The notes below the pieces were generated by a model. It saw only the letters and a program-made list of their open reading frames with translations, was not told where the DNA came from and searched no databases. A stretch of 49,781 bases of DNA from Propionispira raffinosivorans DSM 20765 (GTDB taxonomy: Bacteria; Bacillota; Negativicutes; Selenomonadales; Selenomonadaceae): positions 1 through 49,781 of the forward strand of contig NZ_KB905867.1 in NCBI RefSeq assembly GCF_000381065.1, written 5' to 3'. A program made the translations under genes and the position numbers. Every line of letters begins with the position of its first letter. Positions within the stretch are counted from its first letter, which is position 1. Shown piece after piece: positions 33,920 through 41,773 of this stretch.

Positions 33920-36274
33920 TCAAATTGCATCATAAGAAGTACGCGCAATAATTTCATCCTGCAGTTTTCCATCCAGTTCAGTAAAATATGCCGTATAGCC
34001 TGCAACACGCACGGTTAAGCTTCGATAGTTTTCAGGATTCGCTTGTGCGGCTAATAAATCCTCTCGATTTAAAACGTTGAATTGAATATGCGGAATTTCC
34101 AAATCAACAAACGCTCGTAAAAACGCTGCAAATTTATGAATTCCAGTTTCGGTAGCGAAAAATTCCGGCAGAAATTTCATATTCAAGAGCCCGCCATTCG
34201 TCGTAAGATTATTATCCAGCTCTGCCACCGACTTAAGTACTGCCGTCGGCCCTTTACTATCACGCCCATAAACCGGTGACATACCACCATCAGCAAGCGG
34301 TGTACCAGCATAACGCCCATCCGGTGAAGCACCCACATTTTCTCCCATCGGAACATGCGCTGAAACTGTATACATACCTGTATGATATTTACCACCACGA
34401 TAATTCGTATAGACTTGCAATTGATTTCGAAAATACCTTGCCCATTTTGCACCAATTTTATCAACCCAGGCAACATCGTTTCCATATTTATCCACTTTGT
34501 TTAATAGCATAGCTCGCACGATATCATAACCAATAAAATTATTCTGCAGTGCTTTTAACAAGATTTCACGTGTAATCTTCTGTTCATCATAAACTAATTT
34601 TTTGATAGCGGCCAAACTATCAGCAAGATTGGCGACTTGGATCATTTGAATACCTGATAAATTATAATGAGCCCCACCGCTGGTCACATCTAAGCCTTTT
34701 TCCATACAATCTTCGATAACAGCTGATAAGAACGGCGATGGTAAAATATCCATATGTGCTTGTTCAACTTGTTCACAAGCTTGGATCATCTTAGCCAAAA
34801 AGAAATCAATTTGTTTTGCAAAAGCATTTTCCAATTGCTCGAAGGTTTCATACGTATCCAGTCCGCCAAAATCTTTGCCTAATCGTTTTTCGGTAAGCAG
34901 ACAAACACCATGGTTTAGGGTAAGTTCTAAAGTCTTATTCAAATTAAACATAGCGGCATCACTCCAGCCGAGATTATTGCCTTGCGTTGTAATCTCAACA
35001 CAGCCTACAATTGCATAATTCAGCGCATCTGCCGGCGCAATGCCTAGCTCTAAAATTCCCGGAATAATAGATTTATCATTAAAAAACTGTGGCATCCCAC
35101 TGCCTTTCGCTACAACTCGAATACTCGCCTGCAAAAGTTTCGTTGAAGTACCTTCATTAAGACGCACCGAAAGATTCGGTTGCGGCAAACCGATAATTTC
35201 TTGTGCTTTCAATAATAAATAAGAAAGTTCATTTTCAGTTGACTGACCTTGTTCATCAAGTCCGCCAACCGCTATATTAAAACCAATCGGAAATCCGGCA
35301 AAGTATTTAGCACTATGGGCATTTCGCATATAAACGATTTCATTGAATTTAAGCCAGAGACATTCAATAATTTCGAATGCTTTTGCTGGGGTAAGCTTGC
35401 CGGCATCCAGATCAGCTTTATAAAAAGGATATAAGTATTGATCCACCCGCCCTGGCGAAAAAGAGGATGCATTCGATTCCATCTGTAATACAACAAATAA
35501 GAACCATAAAGACTGTACCGCTTCATGAAATGACTTTGGTGGTGATACGGATAAGTTCCGGCAAATCCCAGCTACATCAATTAGATTCGCTTGCTCTGCT
35601 TCGTTTGTTGTTTGTGCTGCTGTCGCTAGTAAAAGATCATGATAGCGCATCATAAAAGCATGTACACCATCCATAACCAACATAACACTTTGATAAAAAT
35701 TTTGTTTTGTTCCCGTGGTCTTTACATATTCGACTTCTGCTCGACGCTTAAGTTCAGCCGGTCCCGTAAGCAGCCAAGTCTTACAGTCCGGACAGATATG
35801 CCCTTGCGCATGATCTTTCTGATTGATTTTTACAACCGAAGCAATTGCATCGATTTCAGATCCATAACGTTTACGAATCACATCTTCTAAGGAACGATTC
35901 TCCCAGTATGGCTTAACCTGCTGACGAAACAACAAAATATCTTTGTCATGTACATGAAATTTATCCTGTGGACGCACTGGTAATGTTTCAAATTCGCGAT
36001 CAACCCATGAACTGCCACTTTCCGGAAAAACAACCCCCGCCCGAACACCTTTCGTACGATTCCCGACAATAAGCTCTTCTTTATCCACACCAATTTCCAT
36101 TTTCAGCAAAGCATTTTTCAAGGCCAGTGCCCGCTTAATAATTACTGGTTCCTGTTCGTTTTCTTGATAAGTCTGCGTGATAATAAGGGCCTGCTCAATC
36201 GATGCATAACGAGGCTCAGCAAGCATTTTATTTTTCAGACGCAGTACTCTTTCACTTGCAGCATATGCTTCCAT
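33920..36274 (-). CDS. Glycyl radical enzyme, PFL2/YbiW-like
   Basis: A 784-aa glycyl radical enzyme for anaerobic radical chemistry. The radical Gly759 lies in RVAGYTAYF near the C-terminus, and the thiyl Cys425 with Glu427 in IVGCVEIT. SPGRVDQYLYPFY and NNLGWSDAAMFNLNK support the glycerol/diol-dehydratase-like branch rather than classical pyruvate formate-lyase. At 160-164 it reads HICPDC, with an extra CxxC I would not expect. The substrate is unknown. No activating radical-SAM enzyme is adjacent. GGAGGG precedes the ATG. Confidence 0.9.
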   Translation of the reverse strand: MEAYAASERVLRLKNKMLAEPRYASIEQALIITQTYQENEQEPVIIKRALALKNALLKMEIGVDKEELIVGNRTKGVRAGVVFPESGSSWVDREFETLPVRPQDKFHVHDKDILLFRQQVKPYWENRSLEDVIRKRYGSEIDAIASVVKINQKDHAQGHICPDCKTWLLTGPAELKRRAEVEYVKTTGTKQNFYQSVMLVMDGVHAFMMRYHDLLLATAAQTTNEAEQANLIDVAGICRNLSVSPPKSFHEAVQSLWFLFVVLQMESNASSFSPGRVDQYLYPFYKADLDAGKLTPAKAFEIIECLWLKFNEIVYMRNAHSAKYFAGFPIGFNIAVGGLDEQGQSTENELSYLLLKAQEIIGLPQPNLSVRLNEGTSTKLLQASIRVVAKGSGMPQFFNDKSIIPGILELGIAPADALNYAIVGCVEITTQGNNLGWSDAAMFNLNKTLELTLNHGVCLLTEKRLGKDFGGLDTYETFEQLENAFAKQIDFFLAKMIQACEQVEQAHMDILPSPFLSAVIEDCMEKGLDVTSGGAHYNLSGIQMIQVANLADSLAAIKKLVYDEQKITREILLKALQNNFIGYDIVRAMLLNKVDKYGNDVAWVDKIGAKWARYFRNQLQVYTNYRGGKYHTGMYTVSAHVPMGENVGASPDGRYAGTPLADGGMSPVYGRDSKGPTAVLKSVAELDNNLTTNGGLLNMKFLPEFFATETGIHKFAAFLRAFVDLEIPHIQFNVLNREDLLAAQANPENYRSLTVRVAGYTAYFTELDGKLQDEIIARTSYDAI

Positions 36275-36332
36275 TTTATCCCTCCAACTATTCTTGACTA
36301 TTATTGTTTATCATTGTTTATTATTTTATCTT

Positions 36333-36361
36333 ATTTTAAGTCTTTCTTTCGTTATTTGCAA
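36333..36361 (-). promoter_or_regulatory. Predicted promoter of the glycyl radical enzyme
   Basis: On the minus strand TTGCAA (36361-36356), a 17-bp spacer and TAAAAT (36338-36333). Confidence 0.5.
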
Positions 36362-36396
36362 GAAAAAAATCGGTTAAAATAATACGCAGTTTACTA

Positions 36397-36425
36397 TTGA
36401 AAATCATTATCATTTGTGTTATATT
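36397..36425 (+). promoter_or_regulatory. Sigma-70 promoter overlapped by a Fur box
   Basis: On the plus strand TTGAAA (36397-36402), a 17-bp spacer and TATATT (36420-36425). The 15-mer TGAAAATCATTATCA (36398-36412) differs at one position from the Fur 7-1-7 consensus TGATAATNATTATCA, and it covers the -35 box and half the spacer, where Fur binding would block polymerase. Confidence 0.65.
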
Positions 36426-36431
36426 ATATTT

Positions 36432-36530
36432 ACACCTTCTTATCGACCTCTCTAAAATATAATGTACACAAACAAAGCGTCCTGTATCTTTACGTAAAAG
36501 AATATAGGACGCTTTGCTTTGTTTTATTTC
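36432..36530 (+). ncRNA. Candidate Fur-regulated small RNA
   Basis: A transcript from the Fur-box promoter would run about 95-100 nt to an intrinsic terminator. The 5' part, ACACCTTCTTATCGACCTCT, is pyrimidine-rich and has no obvious self-pairing. Such CU-rich single strands can pair with purine-rich ribosome sites, as in FsrA. The 3' part is an 11-bp stem, CAAAGCGTCCT with AGGACGCTTTG, with a short stem inside its loop, then CTTTGTTTTATTTC. The only ATG frame inside (11 codons) has no ribosome site. It ends against the 3' end of the aldehyde dehydrogenase gene. This is inference from the sequence alone. Confidence 0.5.
36473..36516. terminator. Intrinsic terminator (sRNA candidate, and possibly the aldehyde dehydrogenase)
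   Basis: An 11-bp perfect stem with a 22-nt partly paired loop. The T-rich tail is better on the plus strand (GCTTTGTTTTATTTC) than on the minus strand. Confidence 0.7.
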
Positions 36531-37924
36531 ATAACAAATTTAAGATTTTTTAACATTTGATCACTATAAGGTGGCACAGTAAGTGGTAAATTTATTTTTG
36601 TTGTTTTAGTTAAAATTGATTTTTTATGCGAGAACGTAACAAAACTAGTTTTGCCATGATAAGCGCCTAGTCCCGAACTCCCAACACCGCCAAAGGGAAG
36701 ATTTGAATTTGCTAAATGCATAATCACATCGTTGATACAAGCTCCACCAGATGATGTTTCCTGTAATACTTTCTCTTTACTTTTATCATTCTCAGTAAAT
36801 AAATAGAGTGCAAGAGGTTTCGGGCGTCGTTTGATTTCTTGAATAGCCTGATTTAAGTCACGATATGTTAAAACTGGTAACACCGGACCAAAAATTTCTT
36901 CGGTCATAGTAGCCGGATGCTCAAAGTCTGCATCAATCAACGTTGGTTCAATGTACCTTTCTATTTCATCCGTATCACCGCCATACAAAATATGTTCTCT
37001 GTCATGATCAATCATCCCTTTGATCCGCGCAAAATGGCGGGCATTAATGATTCGTCCAAAAGATTGACTTGTCTTACTATCCGCACCAAAATATTCTTTA
37101 ATCGCAGCAATCATTTCTACAAGCAAGTCATCTTTAACGGCAGCATGCACCATAAGATAATCCGGTGCTACACAAGTTTGCCCTGCATTCATCGTTTTAC
37201 CCCATATAATACGTTTAGCCGCTACCTTCAAATTAGCACTCTCGTCAACAATCACTGGTGATTTTCCTCCCAGTTCTAAGGTAACCGGCACTAAATGCTC
37301 TGCGGCAGCTCTCATAACAATTTTTCCCACTGGCACACTGCCTGTAAAAAAAATATAATCAAACGGCAGAGCTAACAAAGCTGTATTCGTATCGACTGAA
37401 CCTTCAACCGCACAAATGTAATTGGGATCAAAAAATTCCGTAATCATGGCTGTTACAACAGCAGCTGTATGTGGTGCCAATTCTGATGGCTTCACTACTG
37501 CACAATTTCCAGCCGTCATTGCGCCAATCAGTGGCTCAATTAATAGTTGAAATGGATAATTATAGGGTCCAATAATAAGAACCGATCCATAGGGTTCGCT
37601 TATAATATAACCTTTTGCTGGATACATTATCAGTGGTGTATTAACTTTTTCGGGCTTAGCCCATTCTTTTACATTTTCCATCATTTCATCAATGCTGCCA
37701 AGCACAAAACCAATTTCCGTTAAATATGATTCAAATGGATGTTTTCCTAAATCAAGCTGTAAGGCTTCTTCAAGCTTACTTTCATATTGCGAAATGCCAT
37801 TGCGCAATATCTGTAGCTGTTGAATTCGAAAATCGATATCTTTGGTCGCCTGGCTGTCAAAAAAAGCCTGTTGTTTTGCCAAAATTTGTTCAGCCTCACT
37901 TGCTGTCATTTCTTTATATTCCAT
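36524..37924 (-). CDS. Aldehyde dehydrogenase
   Basis: This 466-aa NAD(P)-dependent enzyme belongs to the class-3-like group (YwdH/AlkH type) that lacks the usual N-terminal 30 residues and ends in a hydrophobic basic tail. IIGPYNYPFQLLIEPLIGA binds the cofactor, FFTGSVPVGK is the glycine-rich turn, ELGGKSPVIV has the general-base Glu, and NAGQTCVAPDY has the catalytic Cys. EEIFGPVLPV and LPFGGVGSSGLGAYHG follow. Such enzymes oxidise medium- and long-chain aldehydes. GAGGTG precedes the ATG. A structured element lies upstream. Confidence 0.93.
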   Translation of the reverse strand: MEYKEMTASEAEQILAKQQAFFDSQATKDIDFRIQQLQILRNGISQYESKLEEALQLDLGKHPFESYLTEIGFVLGSIDEMMENVKEWAKPEKVNTPLIMYPAKGYIISEPYGSVLIIGPYNYPFQLLIEPLIGAMTAGNCAVVKPSELAPHTAAVVTAMITEFFDPNYICAVEGSVDTNTALLALPFDYIFFTGSVPVGKIVMRAAAEHLVPVTLELGGKSPVIVDESANLKVAAKRIIWGKTMNAGQTCVAPDYLMVHAAVKDDLLVEMIAAIKEYFGADSKTSQSFGRIINARHFARIKGMIDHDREHILYGGDTDEIERYIEPTLIDADFEHPATMTEEIFGPVLPVLTYRDLNQAIQEIKRRPKPLALYLFTENDKSKEKVLQETSSGGACINDVIMHLANSNLPFGGVGSSGLGAYHGKTSFVTFSHKKSILTKTTKINLPLTVPPYSDQMLKNLKFVMK

Positions 37925-38023
37925 TACATTTCCACCTCACTGTTATTTTATAATTTTTCATTGTCCACAATATTCACTCAATGATATTTATATATAATGT
38001 GCATTAAAAAAGTTAACCTATTA

Positions 38024-38103
38024 GACTGTCAGGAATTGGGTATAGGACATCGTTTACGTCCTCCGTAATGCGACTCAACCTAATAACCCGCTTTCTGACA
38101 ATT
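38024..38103. other. Unidentified structured RNA/DNA element upstream of the aldehyde dehydrogenase
   Basis: Three nested helices: TGTCAG with CTGACA (38027-38032 / 38095-38100), GGGT with ACCC (38038-38041 / 38086-38089), and AGGAC with GTCCT (38044-38048 / 38058-38062). A 23-nt unpaired segment lies on one side only. On the minus strand it is followed 11 nt later by AACTTTTTT. It could be a leader regulator of the aldehyde dehydrogenase, the 3' end of the sigma-factor transcript, or a small dispersed repeat. I match it to no known class. Confidence 0.45.
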
Positions 38104-38147
38104 TCCATATAGAATATTTAATACAACTTAATATAGCATTGATTTTT

Positions 38148-38549
38148 TCATTTTTTGGTTTCAACATCTTTTATATACTTTTCTAAGGAAATTTTCCCTT
38201 CGTCTTCCCACCATGTTTCATAATCTACATGAGATGCACCCACATTTGTATTGCGGCATGACTCCATCAATTTACTAAAATGTGTTTTACAGCGAGCTGC
38301 TTCTTGATCTGGTTGTTTATGATAATTATGATGTCCGCCAAAAAGTAAACGCAGCATAATTACAAGCCCAACGGATTGCCAATACGTAATTGTATGAAAT
38401 CCAAATAAAACGGGTACAATCGGATTCCATAAAAGCATGACAAAAACACCAAAAATCAAACCTAGAGTAAGGGTTAAAATTAAACCCAATAAAATTTGCA
38501 CGAAGATATGTCTTGTTTTCGTCGTACAAAAATGACAATTCCATTGCAT
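38148..38549 (-). CDS. Conserved small membrane protein linked to the sigma factor
   Basis: 133 aa. The N-terminus reads QWNCHFCTTKTRH, with a CxxC. Next come two membrane helices (about 20-46 and 58-76). The block LLWNPIVPVLFGFHTITYWQ followed by LLFGG resembles small proteins seen next to ECF sigma factors in other phyla. A His-rich stretch (GGHHNYH) and a soluble C-terminus of about 50 residues follow. AGGAGG precedes the ATG at 38549, 18 bp after the sigma gene. It may be an atypical anti-sigma factor; function unproven. Confidence 0.75.
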   Translation of the reverse strand: MQWNCHFCTTKTRHIFVQILLGLILTLTLGLIFGVFVMLLWNPIVPVLFGFHTITYWQSVGLVIMLRLLFGGHHNYHKQPDQEAARCKTHFSKLMESCRNTNVGASHVDYETWWEDEGKISLEKYIKDVETKK

Positions 38550-38567
38550 AAAAAAGCCTCCTACCAA

Positions 38568-39098
38568 TCATTTATCTGAAAGCGCTTTACGAAGTGCCTT
38601 TGCGGCGCGGCTTTTGCGTGACAACAAGGTCCCGATTGGTTCATTCCATTTTTCTGCTAATTCTTTAAATGTATAATCATCCAATTCCGTAGCCACCCAG
38701 ACAGCACGCTGTTTAGGTTCTAACTGTAATAACGCTGCCTTAAATTTAAGAATAAATTCTTTTTGTTCTAATTCCGCTTCCACATTGCCATTCTCATCGA
38801 GAAGCCGTTCTGCTTTAGAAATACCAGTCGTCTTATCTACTTCATCTAATGATAATACAGGTTTTGGTCTGCGAAAATAATCTTTTATTTTGTTTTTGAC
38901 AGCCTGATATAAATAAGCTATTAAATTCTCCACTGGTTGATCTGCCAACACACGGTTATACACATTAAATACTACATCCGCCACAATATCTTCTGCATCC
39001 ATCTCCGAAATATTGCTTACCCGGGATTGAACATAGCGAATGAGTTTGTGTTGTTCTTGTCGAAAAACGTCCGTAAATTCATTTTTTTGTTCCTGCAC
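38568..39098 (-). CDS. RNA polymerase sigma factor, ECF subfamily
   Basis: About 176 aa. Region 2 spans residues about 10-75, with AEDIVADVVFNVYNRV and AYLYQAVKNKIKDYFRR. Region 4 covers about 115-172, with LEPKQRAVWVATELDDYTFK and a helix-turn-helix GTLLSRKSRAAKALRKAL. No regions 1 or 3 are present. The start is uncertain: an ATG at 39107 touches the GAGG site, while TTG or GTG codons 2-3 positions later are better spaced; I use the GTG. It is co-transcribed with the small membrane protein. The 250 bp upstream hold a TTGAC/GTCAA inverted repeat (39282-39299) and a TATAAT at 39265-39260. Confidence 0.88.
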   Translation of the reverse strand: MQEQKNEFTDVFRQEQHKLIRYVQSRVSNISEMDAEDIVADVVFNVYNRVLADQPVENLIAYLYQAVKNKIKDYFRRPKPVLSLDEVDKTTGISKAERLLDENGNVEAELEQKEFILKFKAALLQLEPKQRAVWVATELDDYTFKELAEKWNEPIGTLLSRKSRAAKALRKALSDK

Positions 39099-39356
39099 CA
39101 ACAACATTCCTCACCGCAATCTGCTCACATAAGGTCAGTCCTGCTTTCCATCAAGCACTCGACAGCCATCTTAGCATTTGCTTTTCTTAGATTTTACTAA
39201 GCAGATCTTGGCACACGTCTCCTTGCCTCTACTTAGCCGTCTTGCATCTATCTCCCTTCATTATAAATCATCTTTTGTCGATTGACTATGCATTGTCAAA
39301 AGTAGTTGATATCTAGTAAGACGCATTACGCTTATTTTTATTGCCACAAGTGCATT

Positions 39357-40793
39357 TTATATATTCTGAGATTCAAATTCTGTTTTCTTTGGCAAAAAAT
39401 AAGCAAAAACAAAGTTCAGCAGACTGATCACCAGCAGCAATAAAAAAACATAATGAACTGCCGAAAAAAGTGCTGTTTGGATTTGTTCCAAAGAAAGTCC
39501 ATTTTCTGGCGATGCAAGATGATTTATATCAATAGAAAATTGTGCTTGGCCTCTAAAATAAGCATCTAATCTCATATTGATACAGGCTCCAAATAAACTA
39601 ATTCCAATCGTCTGCGCCAAAGTTTTAATTAATGTATTAAACCCAATTGCCGCCCCACGATTGGCATATCCTACTGAATCTTGAATCGTAAACATCAACG
39701 TATTCAATGTTCCACTAAAACCAATACCAAAAATAAAACCATAACAAGAAAGCATCCACAAAGAAGTTTCCGGGCTTACCGTACAAAGTAAAGCCATACT
39801 TACGATAAGTAAAACACTAGCAACTAAAACTACACTCCTTGCTCCATAACGTTCCATTCCAGCTGCCAGCATCGTCGAACAATAAAACCAGGAAATTGAC
39901 ATAGATACCAATGTTATTCCTGCAATCGTCGCTGAATAGCCTAAAATCAGCTGAATATAAAAAGGCATATATACATTGATCGCAATAAGAAGCATTGATA
40001 CTAAAAAAGTAACAATATTGATTAGAATCGTTGACTTTGTCAGAATCCACACCGGTACAATCGGCTCAACTGCATTTTTTTCGACAAAATAAAAAATAAC
40101 AAAAATAAGCAATGAGCCAATACTATCGATCACTTGATACACTGCTTGCTGTTCAACCATAACACCATATAAAAATACACCAATTGCCCCCGACAGCAAA
40201 ATTGTTCCGATATAATCAATGGACGGATTTTTATGTTCCACCGAATCATGCAGATACAAATTCAAACAAACTACACAAAACAAAGCAAATGGAATGTTGA
40301 TAAAAAATATCCAGCGCCAGGATAATGCATCAATTAAGAATCCTCCTAAAACTGGACCTAAAAGTCCAGCTACACCCCAAACAGTACTGATCGCACCTTG
40401 TACGACGGACCGTTCTTTTAATGTGAAAATATCCCCGATAATCGTAAATGTTACTGTAAAAATTGCTCCGGCGCCCAGTCCTTGCAAGCCTCGATAGGCG
40501 GCTAATTGATACATCGTCTGCGCAAAACCGCAGCATAAACTTCCCACTAAAAAAATCAAAATCCCCAAGGAGAGGATTTTTTTGCGACCATATAAATCGG
40601 CTAATTTCCCATAAATTGGCGTTGAAATAGCTGATGTTAAAAGATAGAGGGAAAAAATCCAGCTAATTAATTCAAACCCTTGCAAATCTTTAACAATCAC
40701 AGGTGCTGCTGCTGCAATAACCGTACTGTCAAACGCAGCTAAAAACATAGCCGTTAAAAGTGCCAATGTTATCTTTTGTTTCTTTTTATCCAT
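39357..40793 (-). CDS. MFS transporter, DHA2 family (14-TM)
   Basis: This 478-aa protein has 14 predicted helices. It carries the DHA2 motif DSTVIAAAAPVI in helix 1, motif A GKLADLYGRKKIL, and motif C GLLGPVLGGFLIDALSWRW. The EmrB/QacA group exports drugs and other toxic compounds by proton antiport. It is divergent from arsR and shares its control region, where two ArsR-like sites lie. No ArsB or Acr3 pump is in the window, so a role beside the ars genes is possible. GAGGTG precedes the ATG. Confidence 0.92.
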   Translation of the reverse strand: MDKKKQKITLALLTAMFLAAFDSTVIAAAAPVIVKDLQGFELISWIFSLYLLTSAISTPIYGKLADLYGRKKILSLGILIFLVGSLCCGFAQTMYQLAAYRGLQGLGAGAIFTVTFTIIGDIFTLKERSVVQGAISTVWGVAGLLGPVLGGFLIDALSWRWIFFINIPFALFCVVCLNLYLHDSVEHKNPSIDYIGTILLSGAIGVFLYGVMVEQQAVYQVIDSIGSLLIFVIFYFVEKNAVEPIVPVWILTKSTILINIVTFLVSMLLIAINVYMPFYIQLILGYSATIAGITLVSMSISWFYCSTMLAAGMERYGARSVVLVASVLLIVSMALLCTVSPETSLWMLSCYGFIFGIGFSGTLNTLMFTIQDSVGYANRGAAIGFNTLIKTLAQTIGISLFGACINMRLDAYFRGQAQFSIDINHLASPENGLSLEQIQTALFSAVHYVFLLLLVISLLNFVFAYFLPKKTEFESQNI

Positions 40794-40923
40794 AAAAGAA
40801 CACCTCAGTCTCTATAATAATGCGGTTAAAAATCTACCATCAAGCTACAATAAAAAAGATATAGCAATATGGTCTATTATATAACGGAAATATAAAAAAT
40901 ACGAATCTTAACAGCAATATACA

Positions 40924-40952
40924 TTGACATACATCGATATGTTTGTTATAGT
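40924..40952 (+). promoter_or_regulatory. arsRDA promoter
   Basis: Perfect TTGACA (40924-40929), a 17-bp spacer and TATAGT (40947-40952), about 64 bp before arsR. Confidence 0.7.
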
Positions 40953-40978
40953 AAACACATTGATACGCATCGATGTAT
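40928..40978. promoter_or_regulatory. Paired ArsR-type operators
   Basis: Two related sites, ATACATCGATATGTTT and ATACGCATCGATGTAT, lie over the spacer and just after the -10 box. ArsR/SmtB repressors bind such AT-rich dyads. Autorepression released by arsenite or antimonite is inferred. Confidence 0.55.
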
Positions 40979-41015
40979 TACTAATAAATTCATCCTATGA
41001 AAGAGGGAGCACAAC

Positions 41016-41333
41016 ATGATAAAATCTTACAGCGAAACAGCAAAAAAATTCAAAGTACTTAGTGATCCTAACCGTTTGATGATTCTTGATATGATTTCCT
41101 GCTCAGAAATGTGCGCCTGTGATATTTTAGAAAAGCTCCAGATTTCACAATCAACATTATCGCATCACATGAAACAATTATTTGATTGTGGATTGATTGA
41201 TATACGCCGCGATGGCAAATGGAGTTATTATTCACTCCACGCAACAGGTATCCAAGATTTAGAATGTGACCTGCACAGCTTAGTAACAAATACAAAAGAT
41301 TGTATTTGCAAAGTCTTACCAAACAAATTATAA
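41016..41333 (+). CDS. arsR: ArsR-family metalloregulator
   Basis: A 105-aa winged-helix repressor. The DNA-recognition helix lies in SQSTLSHHMKQLFDCG, followed by the wing DGKWSYYSLH. The sensor site is SEMCACDIL, with Cys33 and Cys35 at the arsenite-binding helix as in ELCVCD-type ArsR; Cys29 could be the third ligand. AGAGGGAG precedes the ATG. First gene of arsR-arsD-arsA. Confidence 0.92.
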   Translation: MIKSYSETAKKFKVLSDPNRLMILDMISCSEMCACDILEKLQISQSTLSHHMKQLFDCGLIDIRRDGKWSYYSLHATGIQDLECDLHSLVTNTKDCICKVLPNKL

Positions 41334-41347
41334 AGGAGAGATTTTTT

Positions 41348-41773
41348 ATGGACAAATTACAAATTTTTGAACCAGCTATGTGTTGCTCAACCGGTCTTTG
41401 TGGTGTTTCTATCGACGCCGAATTACTCCGAATTTCCACAGCATTAAATACTCTAAACGAAAATGGTATTCAAATTGGACGATTTAATTTAAACAGTGCG
41501 CCACAAGCTTTTATCGACAACAAAATCGTCAATGAATTCATCAACACACATGATTTAAAAGAGCTTCCTATTACACTGCTCCATGATCAAATCATAATTA
41601 CCGGGCATTATCCCACAAATGAAGATTTCATCAAACTGCTTTCACTACCAGAAACAATTGCCAGCCAATTGGCAAAACCCGCTAAAAAACCTAGACAAAA
41701 GCTAAAAAAGCTCAGTGCTCAAGACTCGAAAGGAAAAGGAGAGTGCTGTAATGGAACTGTTCCAAATCAATAA
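41348..41773 (+). CDS. arsD: Arsenic metallochaperone ArsD
   Basis: 141 aa. Cys12, Cys13 and Cys18 are at the exact positions of the plasmid R773 protein (EPAMCCSTGLCGV). A thioredoxin-like middle with NSAPQAFIDNKIVNEFI follows, and a C-terminal CC pair (GECCNG). ArsD carries As(III) to ArsA. AAAGGAG precedes the ATG. Its 3' end overlaps arsA by 23 bp, indicating coupling. Confidence 0.95.
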   Translation: MDKLQIFEPAMCCSTGLCGVSIDAELLRISTALNTLNENGIQIGRFNLNSAPQAFIDNKIVNEFINTHDLKELPITLLHDQIIITGHYPTNEDFIKLLSLPETIASQLAKPAKKPRQKLKKLSAQDSKGKGECCNGTVPNQ

